Below are positions 32,783 to 42,767 of a stretch of 64,000 nucleotides of DNA, piece after piece. The notes under the pieces were generated by a model that ran no database searches, had not been told where the DNA came from, and saw only the letters and a list, made by a program, of their open reading frames with translations. A program made the translations under genes and the position numbers. Source of the stretch: an uncultured Porphyromonadaceae bacterium (GTDB lineage: Bacteria; Bacteroidota; Bacteroidia; Bacteroidales; Barnesiellaceae); NCBI GenBank assembly GCA_900538555.1, contig UPYI01000008.1:1-64000 (forward strand), written 5' to 3'. The stretch's first letter is position 1, and every line of letters starts with the position of its first letter.

Positions 32783-34149
32783 CTTTTGGTCCATTCATCG
32801 CGAATCTGAGGCAGCAAACGGTCTATATCGCCTGCCCCCAATGTCAATAAAATGTCAAAGTTACATCCTTTTATCCGTTCCAACAACTTTTCTCTCGGAC
32901 AAAGTTCTTTATCTCTGCATGTTATCCGGTCGAAAATAATCTGCGAAGTCACACCCGGTATGGGAAGCTCCCGTGCCGGATAAATATCGAGCAGGATCAC
33001 TTCGTCTGCCAGCGACAAAGCCTCGGCAAACTGCGGTGCGAAATCGCGGGTACGGGTGTACAGATGCGGCTGGAATATGACACTCAACCGGCGACCGGGA
33101 TACAATGCCCGTACCGACCGGATACTGGCTTTCAACTCGTCGGGATGATGGGCGTAATCGTCGATCATCACCCGTTCCGGCGTTTTCAGCCAGAAATCGA
33201 ACCGGCGTTTGGCTCCGGCAAACGTCGCCATCGCCCGCCGCATCGCATCTGCCGGCACCCGGCAAAGCCAAGCCACCGCCATAGCCGCTACGGCATTCTC
33301 GATATTGATCTCCACCGGTACTCCCAGTTCCACATCGGCAACCGGTTCGCCGGGAGTAATCAAATCGAATACGATACGGCCATCGCCGATACGTATGTTC
33401 TCGGCATGGAAATCACCGCCGTCACGCGCCGAATAGGTATAACAGGTCACACCCTCCTGCACCCGCGGGACTAATTTGATGCCTTGTCGCACGATCAACG
33501 TGCCGCCCGGCTGTACCAACGAGGTGAAGTACGCAAAACTTTCCAAATAGGCTTCTTCCGTACCGTATATATCCAGATGGTCGGGATCGGTGGCGGTCAC
33601 CACCGCTATATAGGGATGCAGCCAATGGAACGAGCGGTCGTATTCGTCTGCCTCGATCACCGTATAAGGACTGTCTGCCGAAAGGATCAGATTGCTGTCG
33701 TAGTTTTTCAGTATTCCACCCAAGAACGCATTACATCCGATCTCCGACTGCGCCAGAATATGTGCGCACATGCTCGATGTCGTCGTTTTCCCGTGCGTTC
33801 CCGAGAAACAAAGCCCGCGGCTGTTCCGGGTAATCAACCCCAGAAGTTGCGCCCGTTTCATTACCCGGAATCCATTCTCACGGAAATAGGCAAGCCCCTT
33901 GTGTTCCGCCGGAATGGCAGGGGTATATACCACCAACGTCGTAGCGGCATCGCGGCAATATGCCGGAATCGATGTCACATCGTCGGTAAAAGAGAGCTCC
34001 GCCCCCTCCTGTTCCAATTGGGCGGTTAAAGCCGACGGCGTACGGTCGTAACCGGCTACCCGATAGCCTTTCGCCAAGAAGTAACGCACCAACGCGCTCA
34101 TGCCGATTCCGCCGGCACCTACAAAATATATCGATCGATAGGTTTCCAT
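32779..34149 (-). CDS. murC: UDP-N-acetylmuramate--L-alanine ligase
   Basis: MurC (456 aa) adds L-alanine to UDP-MurNAc, the first peptide step of peptidoglycan precursor synthesis. N-terminal Rossmann YFVGAGGIGMSALVRYFLAKG, the ATP loop SGTHGKTTTSSM, the VIEADEYDRSF segment and DDYAHHPDELKA are all diagnostic of MurC rather than MurD/E/F. It overlaps ftsQ by four bases and follows murG by 3 nt. Confidence 0.96.
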   Translation of the reverse strand: METYRSIYFVGAGGIGMSALVRYFLAKGYRVAGYDRTPSALTAQLEQEGAELSFTDDVTSIPAYCRDAATTLVVYTPAIPAEHKGLAYFRENGFRVMKRAQLLGLITRNSRGLCFSGTHGKTTTSSMCAHILAQSEIGCNAFLGGILKNYDSNLILSADSPYTVIEADEYDRSFHWLHPYIAVVTATDPDHLDIYGTEEAYLESFAYFTSLVQPGGTLIVRQGIKLVPRVQEGVTCYTYSARDGGDFHAENIRIGDGRIVFDLITPGEPVADVELGVPVEINIENAVAAMAVAWLCRVPADAMRRAMATFAGAKRRFDFWLKTPERVMIDDYAHHPDELKASIRSVRALYPGRRLSVIFQPHLYTRTRDFAPQFAEALSLADEVILLDIYPARELPIPGVTSQIIFDRITCRDKELCPREKLLERIKGCNFDILLTLGAGDIDRLLPQIRDEWTKR

Positions 34150-34152
34150 TCT

Positions 34153-35253
34153 TTATCTTTTTTTATCCGCCAGTTCGATCAACAGGTCGGCAATCCGTGC
34201 CGCAGAATCGAACTGAGCCAATTTGCCGATCTCTTCGCTCATTCCGTTCAGACGGGCGGGATCGGATACAATCTCCAACGCACAGGGTATCAAGGTCGCA
34301 ACCGCTTCGGCATCGCGAATCAATACCGCCGCCCCCCGCGACGAAAGCGCTTCGGCATTCTTGGTCTGATGGTCTTCCGCCACATTGGGCGACGGCACCA
34401 GAATCACCGGTTTCCGCAACAGACAAAGCTCCGATATGGAACTTGCCCCCGCCCGCGAAATCACCAGATCGGCAGCTTTATACGCCATATCCATCCGGGC
34501 AATAAACGGCATCTGTTTCACCGGGCAGCCGGCATCGTCGGGCACAAGCTCTTTCGCCCGGCTATCGTACGCCTTTCCGGTCTGCCAGATCAACTGCACA
34601 TCACCTTTCAACAGATCGGGCAGGAACGCCGCCACACTTTGATTTATGGTACGCGCACCCAGACTGCCGCCGACTACCAGTATCGTCTTTTTCGACGAAG
34701 ACAACCCGAACGAAGCCAACGCCTCCTCGCGTGTAATCCGGTCGTTGCACAAATCCTGCCGCACCGGATTTCCGGTCAGTACGATGCGCTCTTTCGGGAA
34801 AAACCGTTCCATATTCTCATACGCCACACAGATGCGGCTGGCTCGCGATGCCAACAGTTTGTTCGTAACACCGGCATACGAGTTTTGTTCCTGAATCAAT
34901 GTCGGGACACCCAGCCGGGACGCAGCCCACAAGGTAGGACCGCTGGCGTAACCGCCTACTCCTACCGCCACATCGGGACGAAACGATTTCACGATACGCC
35001 GTGCCATCCGGATACTTTTCATCAGACGGAACAATACTTTGATATTGTTCAGCAAGTGGCGCCGGTCGAAACCGCTCACCGGCAAACCGACGATACGATA
35101 GCCTGCTGCCGGAACTTTTTCCATCTCCATCCGGTTATCCGCCCCGACAAAAAGGATTTCGGCATCGGGACATTTCTCTTTCACCGCATTCGCAATCGAT
35201 ATGGCGGGGAAGATATGCCCTCCCGTACCGCCTCCGCTAATCAATACTTTCAT
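34153..35253 (-). CDS. murG: UDP-GlcNAc:lipid I N-acetylglucosaminyltransferase
   Basis: MurG (366 aa) converts lipid I to lipid II on the inner face of the membrane. GGGTGGHIFPAISIA is the N-terminal glycine-rich loop, GVGGYASGPTLWAA the second glycine loop, and VVGGSLGARTINQ with RAGASSISELCLLRKPVILVP the C-terminal UDP-GlcNAc-binding site. It starts 4 nt after ftsW and ends 3 nt before murC. Confidence 0.97.
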   Translation of the reverse strand: MKVLISGGGTGGHIFPAISIANAVKEKCPDAEILFVGADNRMEMEKVPAAGYRIVGLPVSGFDRRHLLNNIKVLFRLMKSIRMARRIVKSFRPDVAVGVGGYASGPTLWAASRLGVPTLIQEQNSYAGVTNKLLASRASRICVAYENMERFFPKERIVLTGNPVRQDLCNDRITREEALASFGLSSSKKTILVVGGSLGARTINQSVAAFLPDLLKGDVQLIWQTGKAYDSRAKELVPDDAGCPVKQMPFIARMDMAYKAADLVISRAGASSISELCLLRKPVILVPSPNVAEDHQTKNAEALSSRGAAVLIRDAEAVATLIPCALEIVSDPARLNGMSEEIGKLAQFDSAARIADLLIELADKKR

Positions 35254-35257
35254 ACCG

Positions 35258-36526
35258 TTATTTTATTCCGGTCGGATTCGAAGCCTGCAAATCTTCGGGC
35301 AGTCCCGATTCCGACACTCCTTTTATTTGATCGTTACTTTCTTTGGTGGCATTCCGGCTCACGCTCAACATGATCCCCAAAGCTATACATGTTATACAAA
35401 TCGACATCCCCCCCTTGCTGATAAGCGGCAACGGCTGTCCCGAAACCGGCACCAGACCGACGGCAATAGCCATATTCGCCAACGCTTGGAGCGTTATCAT
35501 CAGCGCAAGCCCCACGATAAGCAACGCCGGATATGCCTTCTTGCATTTATAAGCAATCATCCCCGCCCGTATCAACAGGAAAAGATAAGTAGCCAACAGA
35601 ATAATGCCGCCCAACAAACCGAACTCCTCGATAATAATCGCATAGATAAAATCGGAGAACGCCAAAGGCAAACGCGACACTTCCCGGCTGTTTCCGGGCA
35701 TAACCCCGAAGAAGCCACCGTGAGCTACTGCCATAGCCGCATAATGCGATTGCCGGTTCCGGTCGTTGATCTGTTTCTCGTATTCCGGCGTACCGTCACC
35801 GAAGAACTCCTTCATACGGGTACTCCACGTCACGGAACGTAGTCCGGTGCCCGACTTGTCTCCCTCTGTCAGCACCTGTTCCTCGGCAATGCTATCGTGT
35901 ACCAGCTCATTCACCCCGTAGGCGGCTACCGCCAACACGAGATAAACGCCGATCACCAAAAACCATTTTTTGAACTGTACGCCACCCACCAACATCATGC
36001 TCAGGCTGATAGCCATCATCAACAAGGTGTTGGTAAGCCCCTGCGGCAACAACAGGGCGCAGAAAAGCAATACCACTCCGGCACACCACTTCACACCGTC
36101 GTTGCTCACGCCTTTTTTCTCCTGCGTCATCGCAAGGACCAAAGCCAGAAACAACACCAACGACAATTTGGCAAAATCGACCGTCTGCACTAAATGCCCC
36201 AATATCCGCACACTCCGTTTGGCTCCATTCACTACGGCTCCACCCAAAAGCGTCCAGACCAGCAACACTAACGAACCGACCACCGCCACAACCGTCAGCA
36301 GCCTCAGATGCTTATAATGTATGCGTTCGAAAAGCAATATCAGCACCAACCCGATGCCCAAATGGGTGACATGCCCCAAAATCGGTTCGTAGATACGTCC
36401 ACCCGATATCTCGCGGCTCGACGCGCTGAATACCTCCACAATCGAGACCATAAACAGGACAATGATAATCCCCCAGATAGCCCGATCGCTTTTTTTATCG
36501 CTTTTTCCAAACAACTCCTTCACCAT
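35258..36526 (-). CDS. ftsW: Septal peptidoglycan polymerase FtsW (SEDS family)
   Basis: FtsW (422 aa) is a polytopic glycosyltransferase of the SEDS family that polymerises lipid II with its partner PBP FtsI at the septum. About ten transmembrane segments are visible. SEDS markers include AKLSLVLFLALVLA and GGFFGVMPGNSREVSRLPLAFSD (in part), and the C-terminal PVSGQPLPLISKGGMS. A large extracytoplasmic loop (about residues 185-250) is richer in charged residues than the rest. ATG at 36526 chosen: the upstream codon is TTG and would overlap murD. Confidence 0.95.
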   Translation of the reverse strand: MVKELFGKSDKKSDRAIWGIIIVLFMVSIVEVFSASSREISGGRIYEPILGHVTHLGIGLVLILLFERIHYKHLRLLTVVAVVGSLVLLVWTLLGGAVVNGAKRSVRILGHLVQTVDFAKLSLVLFLALVLAMTQEKKGVSNDGVKWCAGVVLLFCALLLPQGLTNTLLMMAISLSMMLVGGVQFKKWFLVIGVYLVLAVAAYGVNELVHDSIAEEQVLTEGDKSGTGLRSVTWSTRMKEFFGDGTPEYEKQINDRNRQSHYAAMAVAHGGFFGVMPGNSREVSRLPLAFSDFIYAIIIEEFGLLGGIILLATYLFLLIRAGMIAYKCKKAYPALLIVGLALMITLQALANMAIAVGLVPVSGQPLPLISKGGMSICITCIALGIMLSVSRNATKESNDQIKGVSESGLPEDLQASNPTGIK

Positions 36527-36528
36527 AA

Positions 36529-37869
36529 CTATAATGCTTTCACACAATCTTTGAACTGACAGCCCCGGTCTTCATAACTTTTGAACAGATCGAAGCTGGC
36601 GCAACATGGCGACAACAATACCGTCTCGCCCGGTTTAGCTGCCGCAAAGGCTTTGTCTACGGCTTCTTTCATCGAACCGGCATCGCAGATGCTGGCGACC
36701 TTGTCATCGAAGAAAGCGTGCAGTTTGGTATTGTCTACACCCATACAAACGATCGCCGACACTTTATCTTTCACCAATTGCTCGATTTCGGAATAGTCAT
36801 TCCCTTTGTCCTTGCCGCCCAAAATCAACACGACCTTCGTTTTCATGCTTTCGAGCGCATACCAACAGGAATTGACATTGGTTGCCTTCGAGTCGTTGAT
36901 GAACTGTACGCCCCGTACGGTTGCCACCGGTTCGAGCCGATGCTCCACCGATTCGAAATTACTCAATGCCTTGCGGATATCTTCTTTGCGAATATCGAGC
37001 AGGCGGGCAGAAATACCTGCCGCCATCGAATTGTACAGATTGTGACGGCCATGCAACGACAAATCATCTTCGTTCATGGTAAACACGCCATCGGGTGTTT
37101 CGATAATCAGTTCATGATTGTCGGTATAGGCCTTCGCTCCCTCCTCATGCTCCTCCGAGAACGGATAGCATTGCGATTGCAAATGCATCTCGCCCAGCTT
37201 CCGGGCAATCACCGGGTCGTCGTTCCAATAGATAAAGGCATCCGTCCCGGTCTGGTTCTGCGTAATGCGGAATTTCGCATCCACGTAATTCTCCATCTTA
37301 TAATCGTAACGGTCGAGATGATCGGGCGTGATATTCAGAAGCACAGCGATATTGGCTTTGAAATCGTACATATTATCCAATTGGAAACTGCTGAGTTCGA
37401 TCACATAATAATCGAAATTCTCGGTAGCCACCTGCAACGCCAGACTCTTTCCGACATTGCCTGCCAGCCCGACATTCAGTCCGGCATCCTTCAAGATATG
37501 GTAAGTCAGCAAGGTAGTGGTCGTCTTGCCGTTGCTACCCGTGATACAGATCATTTTCGCCTGCGTATAGCGACCGGCAAATTCGATTTCCGAAATAATA
37601 GGTATCGCCTTACGCTTCAACGCCTGTATAATCGGAGCCTTATCAGGAATGCCGGGACTCTTCACCACTTCATCGGCATTCAATATCAACGCCTCGGTAT
37701 GCGCCCCTTCTTCCCATGCTATTTCGTAACGGTTCAGCAATTCCTTGTATTTGTCGCCGATTTTCGACATATCCGACACGAATACATCGAACCCTTTTAC
37801 CTTCGCCAATACAGCGGCTCCGGCTCCGCTCTCACCGGCACCCAGAACAACTATTCTTTTCTGTTCCAT
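36529..37869 (-). CDS. murD: UDP-N-acetylmuramoylalanine--D-glutamate ligase
   Basis: MurD (446 aa) adds D-glutamate to UDP-MurNAc-Ala. IVVLGAGESGAGAAVLAKVKG is the N-terminal nucleotide-binding loop (shown in part), ITGSNGKTTTTLLTYHIL the ATP loop, and VEHRLEPVATVRGVQFINDS (in part) the C-terminal domain start. Several in-frame ATGs precede the Rossmann motif (37887, 37881, 37869); the innermost is listed, the outermost has a purine-rich stretch upstream. A copy of the palindromic repeat occupies the 88-bp gap between mraY and this gene, an unusual break in an otherwise tightly packed cluster. Confidence 0.95.
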   Translation of the reverse strand: MEQKRIVVLGAGESGAGAAVLAKVKGFDVFVSDMSKIGDKYKELLNRYEIAWEEGAHTEALILNADEVVKSPGIPDKAPIIQALKRKAIPIISEIEFAGRYTQAKMICITGSNGKTTTTLLTYHILKDAGLNVGLAGNVGKSLALQVATENFDYYVIELSSFQLDNMYDFKANIAVLLNITPDHLDRYDYKMENYVDAKFRITQNQTGTDAFIYWNDDPVIARKLGEMHLQSQCYPFSEEHEEGAKAYTDNHELIIETPDGVFTMNEDDLSLHGRHNLYNSMAAGISARLLDIRKEDIRKALSNFESVEHRLEPVATVRGVQFINDSKATNVNSCWYALESMKTKVVLILGGKDKGNDYSEIEQLVKDKVSAIVCMGVDNTKLHAFFDDKVASICDAGSMKEAVDKAFAAAKPGETVLLSPCCASFDLFKSYEDRGCQFKDCVKAL

Positions 37870-37898
37870 TTTTTCGTTCATTTTCATGCTTCTTTTCT

Positions 37899-37956
37899 CG
37901 CCTCGGCATAACTTGAACAAGTCCGGTCCTGCACGCGGCTTATCGAAAACATTTTT
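37899..37956. repeat. Diverged copy of the palindromic repeat, between mraY and murD
   Basis: Reads CGCCTCGGCATAACTTGAAC, then CTGCACGCGGC and TTATCGAAAACATTTTT. It shares the outer arm CTCGGCATA and the tail ATCGAAAAC with the copies at 300-431; the inner arm ACTTG pairs with CAAGT. The orientation is the same on the plus strand. Confidence 0.6.
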
Positions 37957-37957
37957 A

Positions 37958-39214
37958 TTATCGTATTTTCAGTGTAAGAATCGCCACTGCCGCCAGTACG
38001 ATTCCGATAATCCAAAACCGCACTACGATTTTCGATTCGGGAATCGCCTGCAACGGTTTTTGTATGATCGCTTGTATGCCGGCATTGCCGGGTTTCTGAA
38101 AGTGGTGGTGCAACGGGGTCATCTTAAAGATCCGCCGCCCCTCGCCATACCGTTTTTTCGTAAATTTAAAATATGCCACCTGCATCATGACCGACAAATC
38201 TTCGATAAAGAAGACCGCGCACAATACCGGAATCAACAGTTCTTTATGGATAATGATGGCAAACACGGCGATAATACCGCCCAATGTCAGACTGCCCGTA
38301 TCGCCCATAAAGACCTGAGCGGGGAAAGCGTTGTACCACAGGAAGCCGATAGTCGCTCCGATAAACGCACTGATGAAGACCACCAGTTCCTCACTGCCGG
38401 GAATATACATGATGTTGAGATAGGACGAATAGGCTATATGCCCCGACAAGTATGCCAATATACCCAACGCCACACCGATAATCGCGGAAGAGCCGGTTGC
38501 CAGCCCGTCCAAACCATCGGTCAGGTTCGCACCGTTCGACACCGCCGTCACCACAAAGATCGTGACAAGGATAAAAAGAATCCAACCGGCAGTCTGCGCA
38601 TGCTCGCCCATAAAACCGGTGAGGTCGGCATAGTCGAGGTTGTTGTCTTTCATGAACGGGATGGTGGTCTGCGTAGATTTGATATCGTTGCGATACTGCA
38701 CCTCTTCTATTCCGTCCTCACCGACAACAGTCACATTTTCGCGGATCACGGCATCGGGGCTCAAATAGAGCGTAAGTCCGACGATCAATCCCAATCCGAC
38801 CTGACCGACAATTTTGAATCTACCGTGCAGCCCGTCTTTGTTTTTCCGGTAAATTTTCAGATAGTCGTCCAAAAAGCCGATACAACCCATCCATACGGTC
38901 GTAACCAGCATCAGTATCATATATATATTGGTAAGCCGTCCGACCAGCAGGCAAGGGATCAGAATGGAAATGATAATGATGATACCGCCCATAGTCGGTG
39001 TCCCTTTCTTACTCATCTGACCTTCCAAACCGAGGTCGCGTACTATTTCTCCGATTTGCCTCATCTGCAACCGGTCGATAATCCGCCTGCCGATAATCGT
39101 AGCGATAAAAAGCGACAGAATCAACGCCGTTACCGAACGGAACGAGATATAACCGAACAAACGGGCTCCGGGGAAATCGAGTGTCTCCAAATATTCAAAC
39201 AATGCACACAACAT
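37958..39214 (-). CDS. mraY: Phospho-N-acetylmuramoyl-pentapeptide-transferase
   Basis: MraY (418 aa) transfers the MurNAc-pentapeptide to undecaprenyl phosphate to give lipid I. Ten membrane helices; signature segments GTPTMGG, NLTDGLDGLATGSS (catalytic Asp region) and AQVFMGDTGSLTLGG, plus the His-rich TPLHHHF. It is longer than E. coli MraY because of an extra periplasmic segment of about 60 residues (VTVVGEDGIEEVQYRNDIKS and on), as in other Bacteroidota. It starts 14 nt after murE. Confidence 0.97.
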   Translation of the reverse strand: MLCALFEYLETLDFPGARLFGYISFRSVTALILSLFIATIIGRRIIDRLQMRQIGEIVRDLGLEGQMSKKGTPTMGGIIIIISILIPCLLVGRLTNIYMILMLVTTVWMGCIGFLDDYLKIYRKNKDGLHGRFKIVGQVGLGLIVGLTLYLSPDAVIRENVTVVGEDGIEEVQYRNDIKSTQTTIPFMKDNNLDYADLTGFMGEHAQTAGWILFILVTIFVVTAVSNGANLTDGLDGLATGSSAIIGVALGILAYLSGHIAYSSYLNIMYIPGSEELVVFISAFIGATIGFLWYNAFPAQVFMGDTGSLTLGGIIAVFAIIIHKELLIPVLCAVFFIEDLSVMMQVAYFKFTKKRYGEGRRIFKMTPLHHHFQKPGNAGIQAIIQKPLQAIPESKIVVRFWIIGIVLAAVAILTLKIR

Positions 39215-39228
39215 AAACTAATCGGTTT

Positions 39229-40689
39229 TTAGCGTTCTTCCGCAAAAAGTTTCTCCACCTCTTCCTTATCGTCGAAATGGTGTTTGACTCCTTGTATTTC
39301 CTGATAATCCTCATGCCCCTTGCCGGCAATCAATATGACATCGCCCGGTACGGCAAACTGCGTAGCGGTGCGTATCGCTTCGCGACGATCGACGATCGCC
39401 AACGTACGCCGGCGCTGTCCGGCATCCAACCCTGCCAGCATGTCGTTCAATATTTCATTCGGATCTTCGAACCGCGGATTGTCGGAAGTCAAGATCACCC
39501 GGTCGCTCAATTCCACCGCCTCGCGTGCCATAATCGGACGTTTGCCCTTATCCCGGTTTCCGCCGGCTCCGACAACGGTCAGTATACTACCCTTGCCGCC
39601 GAGCACCTCCCGAATCGAGGTCAATACATTGACCAAAGCATCGGGCGTGTGGGCATAGTCCACGATAACGGTATATCCGGCGGGCGAATGCAGCGTCTGG
39701 AAGCGTCCGGCAACCGGCACCAACAGGCTCATCTTGCACAGCACCTCCTCGGGAGCACGACCCAACAGGCAAGCCGCCCCGTAAACCGCCAACAGATTGT
39801 AGGCATTGAATTTCCCGGTAAACAGTACTTCCACCTGTTTGCCGTTTATTTCGAGCGATGTGCCGTCTATGCGGCTTTCAACGATCCGTGCCCGGAAATC
39901 GGCAATAGTGCGCAACGAATAAGTATGCTTTTCGGCTTTCGTATTCTGCAACATCACCATACCCGATTTATCATCTATATTGGTCAGGGCAAAGGCATGT
40001 TCGGGCAAAGCGTCGAAAAACATTTTCTTGGCTTTCAGATATGCGTCTACGGTCTTGTGATAGTCCAAATGGTCGCGGGTAAGGTTCGAGAAAATAGCAC
40101 CGTCGAAATCCAGCCCGGCGATACGGTGCTGATGCGCCGAATGGGAACTGACCTCCATAAAGGCGTACGTACAACCTGCATCGACCATTTCCCGCAACAG
40201 GGCTTGCAGATGCAACGGGTCGGGAGTCGTATGGGTTGCCGGAACGGCTTTCGTATCGACATAGTTGCATACGGTAGACAGCAAGCCGACCTTTTCGCCG
40301 AACAGGCGGAACAGCTCATAAAGCAATGTAGCCGTAGTCGTTTTCCCGTTCGTCCCGGTCACGCCGACCAAAGTCAGTTCGCGCGACGGGTTTCCATACC
40401 ATGCAGCCGCCAGCAATGAAAATGCGATCGCACTGTTCTCTACCTGTATATAAGCCACCTCCGGATTCAACTCGGAAGGGATCTCTTCACACACAATCAC
40501 GGTCGCACCCTGCTCTATGGCTTTCCCGATAAAGGTATGACCGTCTACCGTTACGCCCCGTACGGCAACGAACAGATAGCCCGGCTTCACATTCCGCGAG
40601 TCGGATTCGATTCCCGAAACCGATTCGACGGTCGCACCGCAACGTGCCGACGGAGTGATCTCCGATAAAAGAATATCTATATTTTTCAT
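39229..40689 (-). CDS. murE: UDP-MurNAc-tripeptide synthetase, meso-diaminopimelate type
   Basis: MurE (486 aa) adds the third amino acid of the stem peptide. The ATP loop GVTGTNGKTTTATLLYELF, the carbamoylated-lysine region MEVSSHSAHQHRI and the C-terminal DNPRFEDP are present; the DNPR motif indicates meso-diaminopimelate as substrate. The ATG at 40689 (MKNIDILLSEITPS) was chosen because longer frames run into ftsI. It begins 14 nt after the ftsI stop codon. Confidence 0.96.
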   Translation of the reverse strand: MKNIDILLSEITPSARCGATVESVSGIESDSRNVKPGYLFVAVRGVTVDGHTFIGKAIEQGATVIVCEEIPSELNPEVAYIQVENSAIAFSLLAAAWYGNPSRELTLVGVTGTNGKTTTATLLYELFRLFGEKVGLLSTVCNYVDTKAVPATHTTPDPLHLQALLREMVDAGCTYAFMEVSSHSAHQHRIAGLDFDGAIFSNLTRDHLDYHKTVDAYLKAKKMFFDALPEHAFALTNIDDKSGMVMLQNTKAEKHTYSLRTIADFRARIVESRIDGTSLEINGKQVEVLFTGKFNAYNLLAVYGAACLLGRAPEEVLCKMSLLVPVAGRFQTLHSPAGYTVIVDYAHTPDALVNVLTSIREVLGGKGSILTVVGAGGNRDKGKRPIMAREAVELSDRVILTSDNPRFEDPNEILNDMLAGLDAGQRRRTLAIVDRREAIRTATQFAVPGDVILIAGKGHEDYQEIQGVKHHFDDKEEVEKLFAEER

Positions 40690-40703
40690 ATTTATATTTA
40701 CAA

Positions 40704-42767
40704 TCAATTCAATCTTAATACGACTGCCTGTCCCGAACGGATCCGGGTTCCGGGAGCCAGACTTTGCGAAACCACTTTTCCCGCGCCCTGCAAGGTGACC
40801 CGCACGCCGCAACGCTCCATCAGATACACCGCATCGCGAGCGCCCATCCCCACTACGTTGGGAATCAACGATTGCGGCTGCTCCAAATCGACTTGTCGTC
40901 CGATTTCCGCCGTCGCCCGCCCGATATTCAGCTGCGAGCATACCGTCTGGGAGGCATCGTTCGATCCGGCTTTGATCTTAGGTGCATGCGGACGCTGGGT
41001 ATCGACCGGTATCTTCGCTTCAAGCCCCAGCATATCGAGCGCATACATCTCTTCGGCAATACGCTTCACCACGCCGCCCGACAAGCGTCCGGCAGAGGGC
41101 ATATAAGGCGTATTCGGATTGGAGATAAGCACAATGCAGGAATATTTAGGCTGTTCATACGGGAAGAAGCCGCAGAACGAAATCCGATAATTGCGCGTAT
41201 ATCCCTCGCCCGCCACATGCTGACGCAGCGTCCCGGTCTTTCCGGCAATCTTCACTTTGTCCGAACGCAACGATTTGCCTGTACCCTCATCGCTGTACAC
41301 GACATCGTAAAGCATTTTCTGCAATGCCTTCGCCGTAGACGGCTTGCACATTTGCTCCCGCATATACGTCAGTCCGAAAACAGAGTCGGTACGTCCCTCC
41401 CGAATCAGTTCCGTGACCAAACGGGGGCGCACGAACTTGCCGTTGTTGGCAATCGCATTGTAAAATGCCAGCGTATAGATGGGCGGAATAGACGTCGAAT
41501 AACCGTATGCCATACGCGACAAGGCTACACGAGCTTCCGACTTCTTCTTGGGCATCGGGTATTTGGGGATTGTCGCCCCCGGTATATGCAGATTCATCGG
41601 CTCCATGAAACCGATTTCTTTCACACGCTGTACGAACTTATCGGGATCTTCGCCATATCCCTTCAACGCAATTTTTGCCAATCCGATATTGGAAGAGTTC
41701 GGGATCGTCTGGGCTGCCGTCATCGAAACCGCCTTGTGTTCGTCGGTAATGGGTCTCCCTTTGGGGAAATTGAAACGTCCGTTTTCGGTATCGATCAGGG
41801 TTGAAGGCGTTACAACGCCGTCCTCCAATGCAATCATCATCGTCAAAGTCTTGATTACCGATCCGGGCTCATAGCCTTGTACGGCGCAATTCACCAGTTC
41901 CTGATAGTCGCCGTTGGCAGTACGCACCAGATTGGACATAGACCGGATTTCGCCGGTCGCCACTTCCATGACGATCGCCACTCCGAATTCCGCCTCGTAC
42001 GATGATACCATGTCGAACAGAGCCTGTTCGGTAATGTCCTGCACCGAAATATCGATCGAGGTCTTTACATCCATACCGGGAACAGGCGGCACATCGACCC
42101 AGTCGCCCATGCCTTTTGTCAGTTGCACTTTACGGGCAACTCCGGGCACTCCGTAAAGCAACGTATCCAATGCCTTTTCCAAACCGCTGCTGCCGCGAAG
42201 GTCTTTCTTGTCCAAGCCTCCGATCATACGCGATGCCATCGTGCCGTAAGGTTTTACCCGCAGCCCGACCAATTCCCGGTCGTCGGCATAGAATCCGTTT
42301 TTATATCGTTCCAGTTTCAGGAACGGGAAAGTTTTCATCTGACGGAATTCGCCCATCGTAGCTTCCCGGCGGAATACATAGTTCTTTCCTCTCTTGCTGG
42401 CTGCCAACAATTCTTCCTTGTACTTTGCAGCCGGCTTATCTTGGAAATAGGTTTCCATCTGATAGCAAAGCGAATCCAGATTTTTCATAAACTCCTTACG
42501 ATAGAAATTCGGCATGGAAAAATCGATATAGAGTTTATATTTCTTGACACTGGCGGCAAGCATCTCGCCGTTCCGTGCCAGAATATTTCCGCGGGGCGGA
42601 GTAATGACGGTAGTCAGGGTATCGATCTGCTCGGCATTGGCATTCCAATGGCGGGCATCGATCAAAGCTGTTCTCGATGCCTTGCCGATGATGCAGACCG
42701 ACACAAAGACAACCAGCCCCATGATCAGCAAGTACCGGACAAAGATGTGTTTATTGTTCTGCTCCAT
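40704..42767 (-). CDS. ftsI: Class B penicillin-binding protein FtsI (PBP3) with PASTA domain
   Basis: A 687-aa transpeptidase that crosslinks septal peptidoglycan. One N-terminal transmembrane helix (YLLIMGLVVFVSVCIIG) is followed by a pedestal domain and the transpeptidase with SVIK (active Ser), SSN and KTGT motifs, all intact. A single C-terminal PASTA domain (about residues 630-687: IPNVVGMGARDAVYLMERCG) is present, as in many Bacteroidota FtsI but not E. coli. The ATG at 42767 was chosen over a GTG one codon earlier; it overlaps ftsL by 17 nt. Confidence 0.95.
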   Translation of the reverse strand: MEQNNKHIFVRYLLIMGLVVFVSVCIIGKASRTALIDARHWNANAEQIDTLTTVITPPRGNILARNGEMLAASVKKYKLYIDFSMPNFYRKEFMKNLDSLCYQMETYFQDKPAAKYKEELLAASKRGKNYVFRREATMGEFRQMKTFPFLKLERYKNGFYADDRELVGLRVKPYGTMASRMIGGLDKKDLRGSSGLEKALDTLLYGVPGVARKVQLTKGMGDWVDVPPVPGMDVKTSIDISVQDITEQALFDMVSSYEAEFGVAIVMEVATGEIRSMSNLVRTANGDYQELVNCAVQGYEPGSVIKTLTMMIALEDGVVTPSTLIDTENGRFNFPKGRPITDEHKAVSMTAAQTIPNSSNIGLAKIALKGYGEDPDKFVQRVKEIGFMEPMNLHIPGATIPKYPMPKKKSEARVALSRMAYGYSTSIPPIYTLAFYNAIANNGKFVRPRLVTELIREGRTDSVFGLTYMREQMCKPSTAKALQKMLYDVVYSDEGTGKSLRSDKVKIAGKTGTLRQHVAGEGYTRNYRISFCGFFPYEQPKYSCIVLISNPNTPYMPSAGRLSGGVVKRIAEEMYALDMLGLEAKIPVDTQRPHAPKIKAGSNDASQTVCSQLNIGRATAEIGRQVDLEQPQSLIPNVVGMGARDAVYLMERCGVRVTLQGAGKVVSQSLAPGTRIRSGQAVVLRLN

